NCBI GenBank assembly: GCA_964500895.1
Contig: CAZCQP010000066.1
Span: forward strand, 1-11,638
From: CAZCQP01 sp964500895
GTDB taxonomy: Bacteria > Bacillota > Clostridia > Lachnospirales > JAISER01
Length of the DNA: 11,638 nt
Reading direction: 5' to 3'
Part shown: one piece after another, positions 1 to 5,802 of the stretch
Numbering within the stretch: position 1 is the stretch's first letter
Layout: each line of letters begins with the position of its first letter
The notes under the pieces: generated by a model
The model's input: only the letters and a program-made list of their open reading frames with translations
What the model was told of the DNA's origin: nothing
The model's database searches: none
Made by a program: the position numbers and the translations under genes

Positions 1-54
1 GCCTGGCAAAAAATTCGCTCGAAAATCCAGCATTCCTTATTATGCATACAGGTT

Positions 55-1671
55 CTAATTTTGGCTTAACAACAAGTCATAAGATTGTTGGGCGGCTTCC
101 ACTAAATCGTCAATGCCCAGCGCTTCATAACGGGCCACATGGTCATTCCAATCCCCATCGTCATACGGGTCCTTAGCCCCGATTATAAAGCTTTGAATGC
201 TTTGGCCGGTGTAAGCATCCACCTCCTGGCGCAAGGCTTGCATGGCTTCCCTGTTGCTGCCGTTGAACATAATCATACTTAAATGCTGCTGGGGGGGCTT
301 TGGCCGGTACGTTTCATAAATGCGGTACGCCCGGGCATTCACGTAGGAAGGGTCTGCTTCAAAGCCGCTCCAAGTCATGCTGTTGGCATAGGCGGTGTAG
401 GTGTAGAAGGGGCCTATTTGCGCCAGGTGCTTGTTTTGCATCTTGTTGGTTAAAGAATTTTTCACCTTAATTTTGGCTGGGTAACCGTAAGCGTCTATGT
501 CTGTGGAGGCGGCATATTCCCAATCTACGCCTTTTTCCCCGTACCAAGACATGAGGTAGGCTTCTTCACTCAGCATTAAATCTAACAGTTTAAAGGCATC
601 TTCCGGGCTTTCGCAAGCGGACGTAATAATGCCCCCAATGGTGGGCAAGGGGGTTTGCACGGTTGAAAGCTGTACCCCATCCGGGCCTTTCAGAGGGGCC
701 AGGTAAATGAAATTGCTCATCACTTCTGGTGTGTTTTGGTTTAGCACATGGGTGATGTTGTTGGCGGTAAAGCCCCCCAAAATGTTTTCCGGGCTGTTGG
801 CCAGCTCTGAAAGCTGGGCGTTGTCCAATTCAAATTGCAGGGGGTGCAGCAGCCCTTCTTCGTATAGAACGTGCAAATACTGCATGGCTTGCCGCCACTG
901 TTGGGTGACCGGCGCAAACTGCACGGTACCTTTATCCATGTACATGCAGGAATTTCTGGGGTCGTTGTAAATAAAGGCGTTAATGATGAAATGGTAACTT
1001 TGCAGGCTGGTGTCGTTCATGGCCCCAGCTAGGGGGATTTCGTCTGCCACGCCGTTGCGGTTAGGGTCGTTATGCTTAAAGGCGGTTAAAACCTGATGCA
1101 GCTCCTCTGTGGTTTGGGGAATGGTCATTTTAAGGTTTTTCAGCCAGTTAATGTTCATCCAGAACACTTGGGCGGTTTGGCGGTTGTCTGAAACGTCCAG
1201 CGCCGGCACGTAGTATAGGTTGCCATCGGTTGCGGCAATGACGGTGTTTAGGTCGTAAAGGTGGAAGGCATTTAAAATGCGGCTCATGTTGGTGTCTGGG
1301 GTGATGTAGGGGTTTAGTGGAAGGATGTAGCCCTTTTCCCCATACGCCGCCATGAGGGCATGGTTGGAAAGAAAATCCCCCTGGGGGTTAAAGGAAAGCC
1401 AAATGTCTGTTTTCACATTGCCAGAGGCCATGAACCTTTCTAAATCATCCACCGAATAGCTTTCGGGAATGATGTTAAAGGTGAGTTGCAGGCCAGTTTG
1501 TTGTTCCAGCCAGCATTTGTAGGCATTGGTGTCTATGTTGCGTATGTAGGGGCTATAAGGCATGGTGATGACCAGTGTTTGAGGGGTTTTGTTTGGAAAA
1601 AGACGCTCTGCATTTAAAAACATAAGGATGGCAAGGAGCAACAGCACAGCGATGAGTGCATATTTTTTAAT
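55..1671 (-). CDS. Extracellular solute-binding protein (family 1, LplA-like), ABC importer component
   Basis: This is probably the extracytoplasmic binding protein of an ABC importer for an oligosaccharide or related solute. From the ATT codon at 1669-1671 it is 538 residues, the usual size for the large LplA-type binding proteins of Firmicutes. The N-terminus begins MKKYALIAV and continues into a hydrophobic stretch to about residue 20, a clear signal sequence. No Cys lipobox follows, although relatives are normally lipoproteins. A calcium-loop-like DPNRNGVADEIP segment, common in this family, lies near residues 198-209. The only ATG/GTG/TTG start is GTG at 1645-1647. It has no ribosome binding site and would remove the positively charged part of the signal, so I prefer ATT, which has a G-rich site 6 bases upstream. 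The gene is divergent from a YesN/YesM-type pair, the common arrangement for such regulators and their target importer. The substrate cannot be read from sequence. Permease genes are not in the window and may lie beyond the left edge. Confidence 0.88.
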   Translation of the reverse strand: MKKYALIAVLLLLAILMFLNAERLFPNKTPQTLVITMPYSPYIRNIDTNAYKCWLEQQTGLQLTFNIIPESYSVDDLERFMASGNVKTDIWLSFNPQGDFLSNHALMAAYGEKGYILPLNPYITPDTNMSRILNAFHLYDLNTVIAATDGNLYYVPALDVSDNRQTAQVFWMNINWLKNLKMTIPQTTEELHQVLTAFKHNDPNRNGVADEIPLAGAMNDTSLQSYHFIINAFIYNDPRNSCMYMDKGTVQFAPVTQQWRQAMQYLHVLYEEGLLHPLQFELDNAQLSELANSPENILGGFTANNITHVLNQNTPEVMSNFIYLAPLKGPDGVQLSTVQTPLPTIGGIITSACESPEDAFKLLDLMLSEEAYLMSWYGEKGVDWEYAASTDIDAYGYPAKIKVKNSLTNKMQNKHLAQIGPFYTYTAYANSMTWSGFEADPSYVNARAYRIYETYRPKPPQQHLSMIMFNGSNREAMQALRQEVDAYTGQSIQSFIIGAKDPYDDGDWNDHVARYEALGIDDLVEAAQQSYDLLLSQN

Positions 1672-1677
1672 ACGTAT

Positions 1678-1685
1678 CCCCCCCT
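1678..1685 (-). promoter_or_regulatory. G-rich ribosome binding site supporting an ATT start
   Basis: On the minus strand an A followed by seven G lies 6 bases before ATT (1669-1671), followed by AAA AAA TAT. An in-frame TAG (1684-1686) closes the frame just upstream, so translation must begin between there and the GTG at 1645-1647. The only near-cognate codons in that interval are ATA (1675-1677, too close to the site) and ATT. The run of G is not a perfect AGGAGG, so this is an inference. Confidence 0.5.
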
Positions 1686-1714
1686 ATGACTGTTAAAAAA
1701 TTATATTTTTTGTT

Positions 1715-1744
1715 ATTATACCATGGTGTAAGTGCTTTTGAAAA
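1715..1744 (-). promoter_or_regulatory. Probable promoter of the solute-binding protein gene (extended -10)
   Basis: Read on the minus strand, a perfect TATAAT (1715-1720) is preceded by TGG, giving an extended -10. An 18-base spacer separates it from TTTTCA (1739-1744), a 4/6 match to the -35 consensus. The weak -35 with a strong extended -10 is typical of a promoter needing or tolerating an activator. The -10 overlaps the palindrome at 1716-1731. Confidence 0.6.
1716..1731. promoter_or_regulatory. Operator-like palindrome TTATACCATGGTGTAA
   Basis: The 16 bases are a perfect dyad except for one symmetric position pair (T/G where T/A or C/G is needed), so 14 of 16 bases are symmetric around CCATGG. 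The site sits on the -10 of the leftward promoter and upstream of the rightward promoter, where a repressor could control the binding-protein gene. It does not resemble a CcpA cre site. The cognate regulator is unknown. Confidence 0.4.
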
Positions 1745-1752
1745 CTGGTGTG

Positions 1753-1781
1753 TTGAAAAAAACTGTAATTTGTGCTATAGA
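1753..1781 (+). promoter_or_regulatory. Probable promoter of the two-component operon
   Basis: TTGAAA (1753-1758) and TATAGA (1776-1781) are separated by 17 bases, and TGC immediately before TATAGA supplies an extended -10. Transcription would start near 1788, about 37 bases before the response regulator ATG. Confidence 0.6.
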
Positions 1782-1824
1782 TATGTTAATGGATAAAATA
1801 TAACTGGTCTTGGGGGGCGGGGCA

Positions 1825-2574
1825 ATGTACGGGGTATACATCGTGGATGATGAACGGCTGATTATCAATCATATTGTGGACGTAATGGCCTGGCAAGAGA
1901 ATGGTTTCGAGGTGGTGGGCACCCATACCAACCCCATCACCGCTTTAGATGAAATATTCGCCCTTAAACCCCATGTGGTTTTTTGCGACTTAAAAATGCC
2001 AGGAATGGACGGCATAACCCTAATGCAAAGGCTGCGGGCAACCCAAATGGACTGTGAGCTGGTGATGTTAAGCGCCTTTGGGGAATTTGAAGCAAGCCGC
2101 AGTTTCTTCCTAATGGACGGGTTTGATTATTTGCTGAAACCCTTAAAGGTACAGGAAGCGGAAATTGTTTTGGAAAAACTTTCTCGCAAGCTTTCGGAGA
2201 AAGAAGACCGGCACCCCACCACAACCTTTTGCCAGACCCAAATGCCGGTTTTTGACGAATTGGTGGCGTATGTGACGGAAAATTTTAATAAAAAGCTATC
2301 TTTAGACAAATTAAGCGCTCGGTTTAACATTTCAACGTCTTACATATGCACTTTGTTTTCAAAGTATTATGCGTCTACCCTTACCATTTTTGTCACCAAC
2401 CTGCGCATGAAAGAGGCGGCCGGGCTTATTGCAAACACAGACATGCCTTTTAAAGAAGTGGCTGTAAGCTGCGGATACACCGACTATTTTTATTTTTGCA
2501 GGGTGTTTAAAGGCTACCATGACGCTTCCCCCACCGAATACCGGCAACAAGCCCGGCGAGGACAATATGAATGA
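1825..2574 (+). CDS. YesN-type response regulator (receiver + AraC-family DNA-binding domain)
   Basis: This is a cytoplasmic two-component response regulator of 249 residues. The N-terminal receiver (about 1-120) shows the acidic pair D8/D9, phosphoacceptor D55 in CDLKMPGMDG, the switch residue S83 and the conserved K105 in LLKPL. The C-terminal AraC-type double helix-turn-helix (about 143-243) has SARFNISTSYICTLFSKY as its first unit and the family-typical CGYTDYFYFCRVFKG near 216-230. The start is ATG at 1825, with the G-rich tract at 1812-1822 as its ribosome binding site. An in-frame TTG at 1810 would add five residues, MGGGA, and lies at the edge of that tract. The protein is short: many YesN regulators carry a long middle region between receiver and DNA-binding domain, and here the linker is only about 20 residues. 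It ends in an ATGA overlap with the kinase gene, implying coupled translation. Likely target: the divergent binding-protein gene (inference). Confidence 0.95.
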   Translation: MYGVYIVDDERLIINHIVDVMAWQENGFEVVGTHTNPITALDEIFALKPHVVFCDLKMPGMDGITLMQRLRATQMDCELVMLSAFGEFEASRSFFLMDGFDYLLKPLKVQEAEIVLEKLSRKLSEKEDRHPTTTFCQTQMPVFDELVAYVTENFNKKLSLDKLSARFNISTSYICTLFSKYYASTLTIFVTNLRMKEAAGLIANTDMPFKEVAVSCGYTDYFYFCRVFKGYHDASPTEYRQQARRGQYE

Positions 2575-4235
2575 GATATGCGCTTAAAAACCACATGACC
2601 TTTTTGTTTGTGTTGCTTTTTGCGGTAATTGTGTTTGTGTGGGGTGTGTTTTACATGTTTATATCCCGCAGCATCAGCGACAATACCCGGAAACAGCTGG
2701 CGTTTACTGTGCAAAAAATTATGGCAGACCTGGGGGCGGAATTTGAAAACCTAGACCGGGTTTCCTACGCCTTGGCCAACCTGGACGAAGTGAAGGCCTT
2801 TGTAAAGGAAAAAGACTTACAGGCCCGTTTTGCAAGGGCCAAAAACATTGGGGAATTTTTAAACCACAGCAGCTTCAACCCTTCTTTTACTGGCAATGTG
2901 TTGATTTACGACAGCAGCGGCCGGTTTTACCGTTTTGCCGGAAAGCTTTCCAACACCTCCTGCGCCTACCTTGGCCACATGCTTCAGAAAATTAATTTGC
3001 CGGAACATATCAACGTGCAGCTGGAAGGCAACAATTACATCGGCTACGGCATGGGTGTCACCGATGATGGCAACCAGACCGGCACCATTGTTTTGCTCAT
3101 TGAAGAAGCCAAACTGCACGAACTGTTTTATGCCTATGCCCCAGACAACGGCCTGGCCATTGCCATTGCTGCCGGAAATGAAATTATTGCAGCCAATTCC
3201 ACCCAATTAACAGACATCACCCACCTAGACAACGCCAACACCCTAATGCTTGAAAAAAAACAAATTGGCATTACACCCTTTGAAATTATTGTTTCCGCCA
3301 ACAAAAACTATTTAAGAGCCTCTTATTATTATTTCACGGCGGCGAACGGGGTGACCCTTTTGGCCTTTACCCTTGTTTTGTTTGCTTTTGCCAAAGTGCA
3401 AAACAAGCGTTTTTTTGTGCCCATTTATAAAATTATACAAAACATGGAGGCGTTGGAATATTACAGCGGCCAAAATGCGCTCCCCCCCACAGATAACACA
3501 GAGTTTGACGGGCTGGTGAATAAAATTAACGACATGTTGTGCCGGTTGGATAAAAAGAACGAGGAAGTGGTGCGTTCCCAGCTGCTGCTTAAAAATGCGG
3601 AAATTGAAAAGCAGAAGGCCATCATTAATGCCCTGAAAAAACAAATTAACGCCCATTTCACCATCAACACCTTAAACAACATTAAAATATTGGTGAAACA
3701 ATCCCGGCTGGAAAATGCAGAGGCCGTCATAGACGATTTATCAGACATGATTCGGTACGCCTACAGCAAAGACGAAACCATCAACGTGTGGGACGAGTTT
3801 GCGTTGCTGGCCCAGTATGTGGCCATTATGAACATTCGGTACAACAACAAAATAGAGCTGCGTTTTGATGTGGACGACCGGCTGATGGACAGCACCATGC
3901 CCCGGATGCTGCTGCAACCCATTGTGGAAAACGCTGTGGTCCATGGCTTTAAAAACATGGAACAGGGCTGTGTGATAGAGGTATGCGCCCAATTGTTACC
4001 GGGGCGCAACATGCGCATTACCATTCGGGACAACGGAGAGGGCATGAACGCACAAGCCTGTTCTGCATTGCTGGCCAAAATAAATGCCACCGGTTATGAA
4101 TCCGGGGGCATTGAAAACATTGCGCTGGTGAACATTAAAAACCGGCTGATGTCTCAATACGGGCCTTCATTTAATTTTCAAATGCAAAGCACGTACCAAA
4201 AAGGCACGTTGGTTACCATTGAAATTGAAAACTAA
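2571..4235 (+). CDS. YesM-type sensor histidine kinase (HisKA_7TM/His_kinase + HATPase_c)
   Basis: This is a membrane sensor kinase of 554 residues, the partner of the preceding response regulator. Membrane segment 1 spans about 9-31, an extracellular sensing region about 32-250, and membrane segment 2 about 253-275. A short HAMP-like stretch and a coiled coil (about 326-358) lead to the His_kinase domain, with H362 in QINAHFTINTLNNIK. The ATPase domain has an N box with E453/N454 in QPIVENAVVHG and a G box DNGEGMN at 487-493. The usual family histidine box is QINPHFxYNTLN, so P, the next hydrophobic residue and Y are replaced here. The later glycine motif normally reads GIGLxN and here reads NIALVN (516-521). 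The catalytic H, N and D residues remain, so activity is plausible but not certain. The TAA abuts the assembly gap, so the protein is complete but what follows it is unknown. The gene overlaps the regulator by 4 bases. Confidence 0.94.
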   Translation: MRYALKNHMTFLFVLLFAVIVFVWGVFYMFISRSISDNTRKQLAFTVQKIMADLGAEFENLDRVSYALANLDEVKAFVKEKDLQARFARAKNIGEFLNHSSFNPSFTGNVLIYDSSGRFYRFAGKLSNTSCAYLGHMLQKINLPEHINVQLEGNNYIGYGMGVTDDGNQTGTIVLLIEEAKLHELFYAYAPDNGLAIAIAAGNEIIAANSTQLTDITHLDNANTLMLEKKQIGITPFEIIVSANKNYLRASYYYFTAANGVTLLAFTLVLFAFAKVQNKRFFVPIYKIIQNMEALEYYSGQNALPPTDNTEFDGLVNKINDMLCRLDKKNEEVVRSQLLLKNAEIEKQKAIINALKKQINAHFTINTLNNIKILVKQSRLENAEAVIDDLSDMIRYAYSKDETINVWDEFALLAQYVAIMNIRYNNKIELRFDVDDRLMDSTMPRMLLQPIVENAVVHGFKNMEQGCVIEVCAQLLPGRNMRITIRDNGEGMNAQACSALLAKINATGYESGGIENIALVNIKNRLMSQYGPSFNFQMQSTYQKGTLVTIEIEN

Positions 4236-4335
4236 NNNNNNNNNNNNNNNNNNNNNNNNNNNNNNNNNNNNNNNNNNNNNNNNNNNNNNNNNNNNNNNNN
4301 NNNNNNNNNNNNNNNNNNNNNNNNNNNNNNNNNNN
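4236..4335. other. Assembly gap of exactly 100 N
   Basis: A run of exactly 100 unknown bases starts directly after the kinase stop codon. A round 100 is the conventional placeholder for a scaffold join of unknown length. The missing sequence could hold further genes, and the order and orientation of the two flanking contigs rest on the assembler alone. Confidence 0.98.
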
Positions 4336-4348
4336 CTAAAATTTGTCA

Positions 4349-4379
4349 TTGACATTAAAGTTTACTCCAATGTTATAAT
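4349..4379 (+). promoter_or_regulatory. MerR-type promoter with 19-bp spacer
   Basis: A perfect TTGACA (4349-4354) and a perfect TATAAT (4374-4379) are separated by 19 bases rather than the usual 17. Over-long 19-20 base spacers are the hallmark of promoters that MerR-family proteins activate by distorting DNA. The MerR-family gene starts 26 bases downstream, so autoregulation is the simple reading. Confidence 0.82.
4353..4372. promoter_or_regulatory. Candidate MerR operator (inverted repeat inside the promoter spacer)
   Basis: Half-sites CATTAAAGT (4353-4361) and ACTCCAATG (4364-4372) flank a central TT. Seven of nine positions pair symmetrically. The dyad lies between -35 and -10, exactly where MerR dimers bind. 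The ACTCCAA half resembles the conserved half-site of AdhR/NmlR-type MerR regulators, which respond to aldehydes or thiol stress. That resemblance is from memory of the family and does not prove the inducer. Confidence 0.68.
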
Positions 4380-4405
4380 GCGGTCAAAAGGCAGGTGAAA
4401 GGGCG

Positions 4406-4843
4406 ATGGAACAGTACTCCATTCAACACGTTTCCCATGAACTGGGCATTCCAAAAGAAACGTTGCGCTATTACGACAAAATGCAGCTGGTAATGCCTGT
4501 GCGGGGAGAAAACCGGTATCGGTACTATACACCGGAAAATATGCTGGATTTAATGTATATACAGGTGATGAAATTTGCCGGATTGTCTCTGGCAGAAATT
4601 AAGCGGGTGCTGCGCAATAAAAACGGGAACTGTGCCGTGGAAGATAACGTCCGGGACACACTGGCCCTTTTCGGTGAAAAACGCCAGGAAGCCTTAAACA
4701 AAATTGAATCGCTAAAAAGCATTGTGCAGCTCATTGATGCCTCTGTGGCAGCGGTGCAGGGGAAAAGCTGCACGGGGGAAGTGGATATGCTGGTGAAACG
4801 GGCCTACCACAGCATGATAACAGGAGGGAATAATAATGTGTAA
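4406..4843 (+). CDS. MerR family transcriptional regulator
   Basis: This is a cytoplasmic DNA-binding regulator of 145 residues, typical for the family. The N-terminal winged helix-turn-helix (about 4-70) begins YSIQHVSHELGIPKETLRYY and continues with the RYRYYTPENM wing and the second motif GLSLAEIKRVL. A dimerisation coiled coil spans about 82-118. The cysteines are C76 (GNCAVED) and C122. Neither forms the CxxC or long Cys loop of classical mercury or copper MerR proteins, so a thiol or small-molecule sensor of the AdhR/NmlR/YyaN type is more likely than a metal sensor. An AGGTGAAAGGG stretch precedes the ATG. The gene's 3' end overlaps the EFR1 gene by 8 bases, so the two are one operon. 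The 19-bp-spacer promoter upstream with its own dyad points to autoregulation. The ligand is unknown. Confidence 0.94.
   Translation: MEQYSIQHVSHELGIPKETLRYYDKMQLVMPVRGENRYRYYTPENMLDLMYIQVMKFAGLSLAEIKRVLRNKNGNCAVEDNVRDTLALFGEKRQEALNKIESLKSIVQLIDASVAAVQGKSCTGEVDMLVKRAYHSMITGGNNNV
4822..4828 (+). promoter_or_regulatory. Ribosome binding site of the EFR1 gene inside merR
   Basis: AGGAGGG lies inside the last codons of the MerR gene, 7 bases before the ATG at 4836. It fixes that ATG over the internal ATG at residue 7 and shows that the 8-base gene overlap is real. Confidence 0.8.
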
Positions 4844-5633
4844 ACCAAAACATATGATTTATTATTTTTCAGGAACCGGCAACTGCCTGCAAGTGGCCAA
4901 AGCCGTTGCCGCCACCCTTGGGTTAGAAGAAAGCGCCATACAATCCATGGGGGTTGCTGGCCCGGCAAAACTGGATGCCGGTTGTGAAAGCGTGGGGTTT
5001 GTGTACCCCACCTATTTTTTAGGTGTGCCTTTGGCTGTGCGCAGATTTGTGCAGGGGCTGGATGTGTCCGGCAGTACATCTGCTTATTTTTACGCCATCA
5101 CCACCATGGGGGGCATGGCCGGAAATGCTTTGCCACAGCTGGGCCAGCTTTTAAAGGACAAAGGCGCTCAGCTGCATTACGGGGCTAAGCTGGCCATGTT
5201 TTCAAACTATGTGGTCATGTACAAGATGGGTACTAAGGTTCAGGAAAAGGCAGAACAGGCCGCTAAAGATTTGGTGCCCATCTTGGCAGACATTCAGGCA
5301 AGGCGCACCAATGCCACGCCAAAACCTGCCCCTATCTTTGAGTGCTATCACCATTGCCAGTCCAAACGCTGGCCAAATATGGACAAACATTATCATGTGT
5401 CGGATGCTTGCGTGTCTTGCGGTTTATGCCGGGACGTTTGCCCGGTGCAAAACATTCAGTTGGCAGAAGGGAAACCTGTTTTTGCCCACCGCTGCGAACA
5501 GTGCACCGCTTGCATACAGTTTTGCCCGAAACAGGCCATCAACTATAAGCAGGCCACCCAAAGCCGTGGGCGGTACACCAACCCCACCATTTCCCACAAG
5601 GAATTGGCCAAGTACAACAAAGGACAAGGTTAA
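4836..5633 (+). CDS. EFR1-type flavodoxin-like / two-[4Fe-4S] ferredoxin fusion protein
   Basis: This is probably a cytoplasmic electron-transfer protein of 265 residues. The flavodoxin-like half (about 7-155) opens IYYFSGTGNCLQVAKA, with the phosphate-binding loop SGTGN at 12-16 that would hold FMN. It continues through VYPTYFLGVP and ITTMGGMAGN, both typical flavin-contact segments. The C-terminal half holds two CxxCxxCxxxCP motifs: C192/C195/C198/C202 and C220/C223/C226/C230. Each should bind a [4Fe-4S] cluster. The tail RYTNPTISHKEL matches the end usual for proteins annotated as EFR1 family ferrodoxin. Those are common in clostridia and their physiological role is largely undetermined. 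An extra CYHHC cluster (C170-C174) sits between the two halves. The gene overlaps the MerR gene and shares its promoter, which suggests redox or chemical-stress induction (inference). Confidence 0.92.
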   Translation: MCKPKHMIYYFSGTGNCLQVAKAVAATLGLEESAIQSMGVAGPAKLDAGCESVGFVYPTYFLGVPLAVRRFVQGLDVSGSTSAYFYAITTMGGMAGNALPQLGQLLKDKGAQLHYGAKLAMFSNYVVMYKMGTKVQEKAEQAAKDLVPILADIQARRTNATPKPAPIFECYHHCQSKRWPNMDKHYHVSDACVSCGLCRDVCPVQNIQLAEGKPVFAHRCEQCTACIQFCPKQAINYKQATQSRGRYTNPTISHKELAKYNKGQG

Positions 5634-5670
5634 AACCAAGGGGGCAATCACCGGTTAAACCGTGTATTTT

Positions 5671-5711
5671 AAAGGGTAAAATTGGCGCAGAACCATGACA
5701 TTTTGCCCTTT
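5671..5711 (+). other. 12-13 bp hairpin between the EFR1 gene and tig
   Basis: AAAGGGTAAAAT (5671-5682) pairs with ATTTTGCCCTTT (5700-5711) across a 17-base loop, with one G-U wobble and one extra outer A-U pair. It is well placed to end the merR-EFR1 transcript. However, the following bases are A-rich, not U-rich, so it is not a textbook intrinsic terminator. Its right arm overlaps the -35 box of the tig promoter, so it may instead protect an RNA 3' end or reflect an overlapping operator. Confidence 0.45.
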
Positions 5712-5737
5712 ACAATAAAAAAACGCTATGTTATAAT
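5709..5737 (+). promoter_or_regulatory. Promoter of the tig-clpP-clpX operon
   Basis: TTTACA (5709-5714) and a perfect TATAAT (5732-5737) have a 17-base spacer, and TGT directly before the -10 makes it an extended -10. Transcription would begin near 5744, leaving a leader of about 60 bases. No CIRCE (HrcA) or CtsR-type heat-shock box is visible around it, so basal expression looks housekeeping. Confidence 0.82.
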
Positions 5738-5746
5738 TTATAAATT

Positions 5747-5775
5747 GTGTATTGTTTTTACATTATAAAATACAC
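5747..5775 (+). other. Small leader hairpin upstream of tig
   Basis: GTGTATT (5747-5753) and AATACAC (5769-5775) are exact complements with a 15-base loop, within the predicted 5' untranslated leader and ending 11 bases before the ribosome binding site. It is AU-rich and only 7 pairs long, so it is weak. It may be chance. Confidence 0.22.
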
Positions 5776-5802
5776 CGGAAGCAAACAAAGGAGGACATGG
5801 CA

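Noticed and set aside
1..54. Possible terminator of the solute-binding protein gene at the left edge
   Set aside because: Only a very short TTCG/CGAA-type palindrome near a run of A is visible. It is too weak to call, and the operon may continue to the left.
4167..4355. Minus-strand frame crossing the N gap
   Set aside because: More than half of it is unknown bases and the rest is antisense to the kinase end. It is an artefact of translating N.
5652..5662. CGGTTAAACCG palindrome after the EFR1 gene
   Set aside because: The centre leaves no room for a hairpin loop, and an 11-base palindrome is readily expected by chance.
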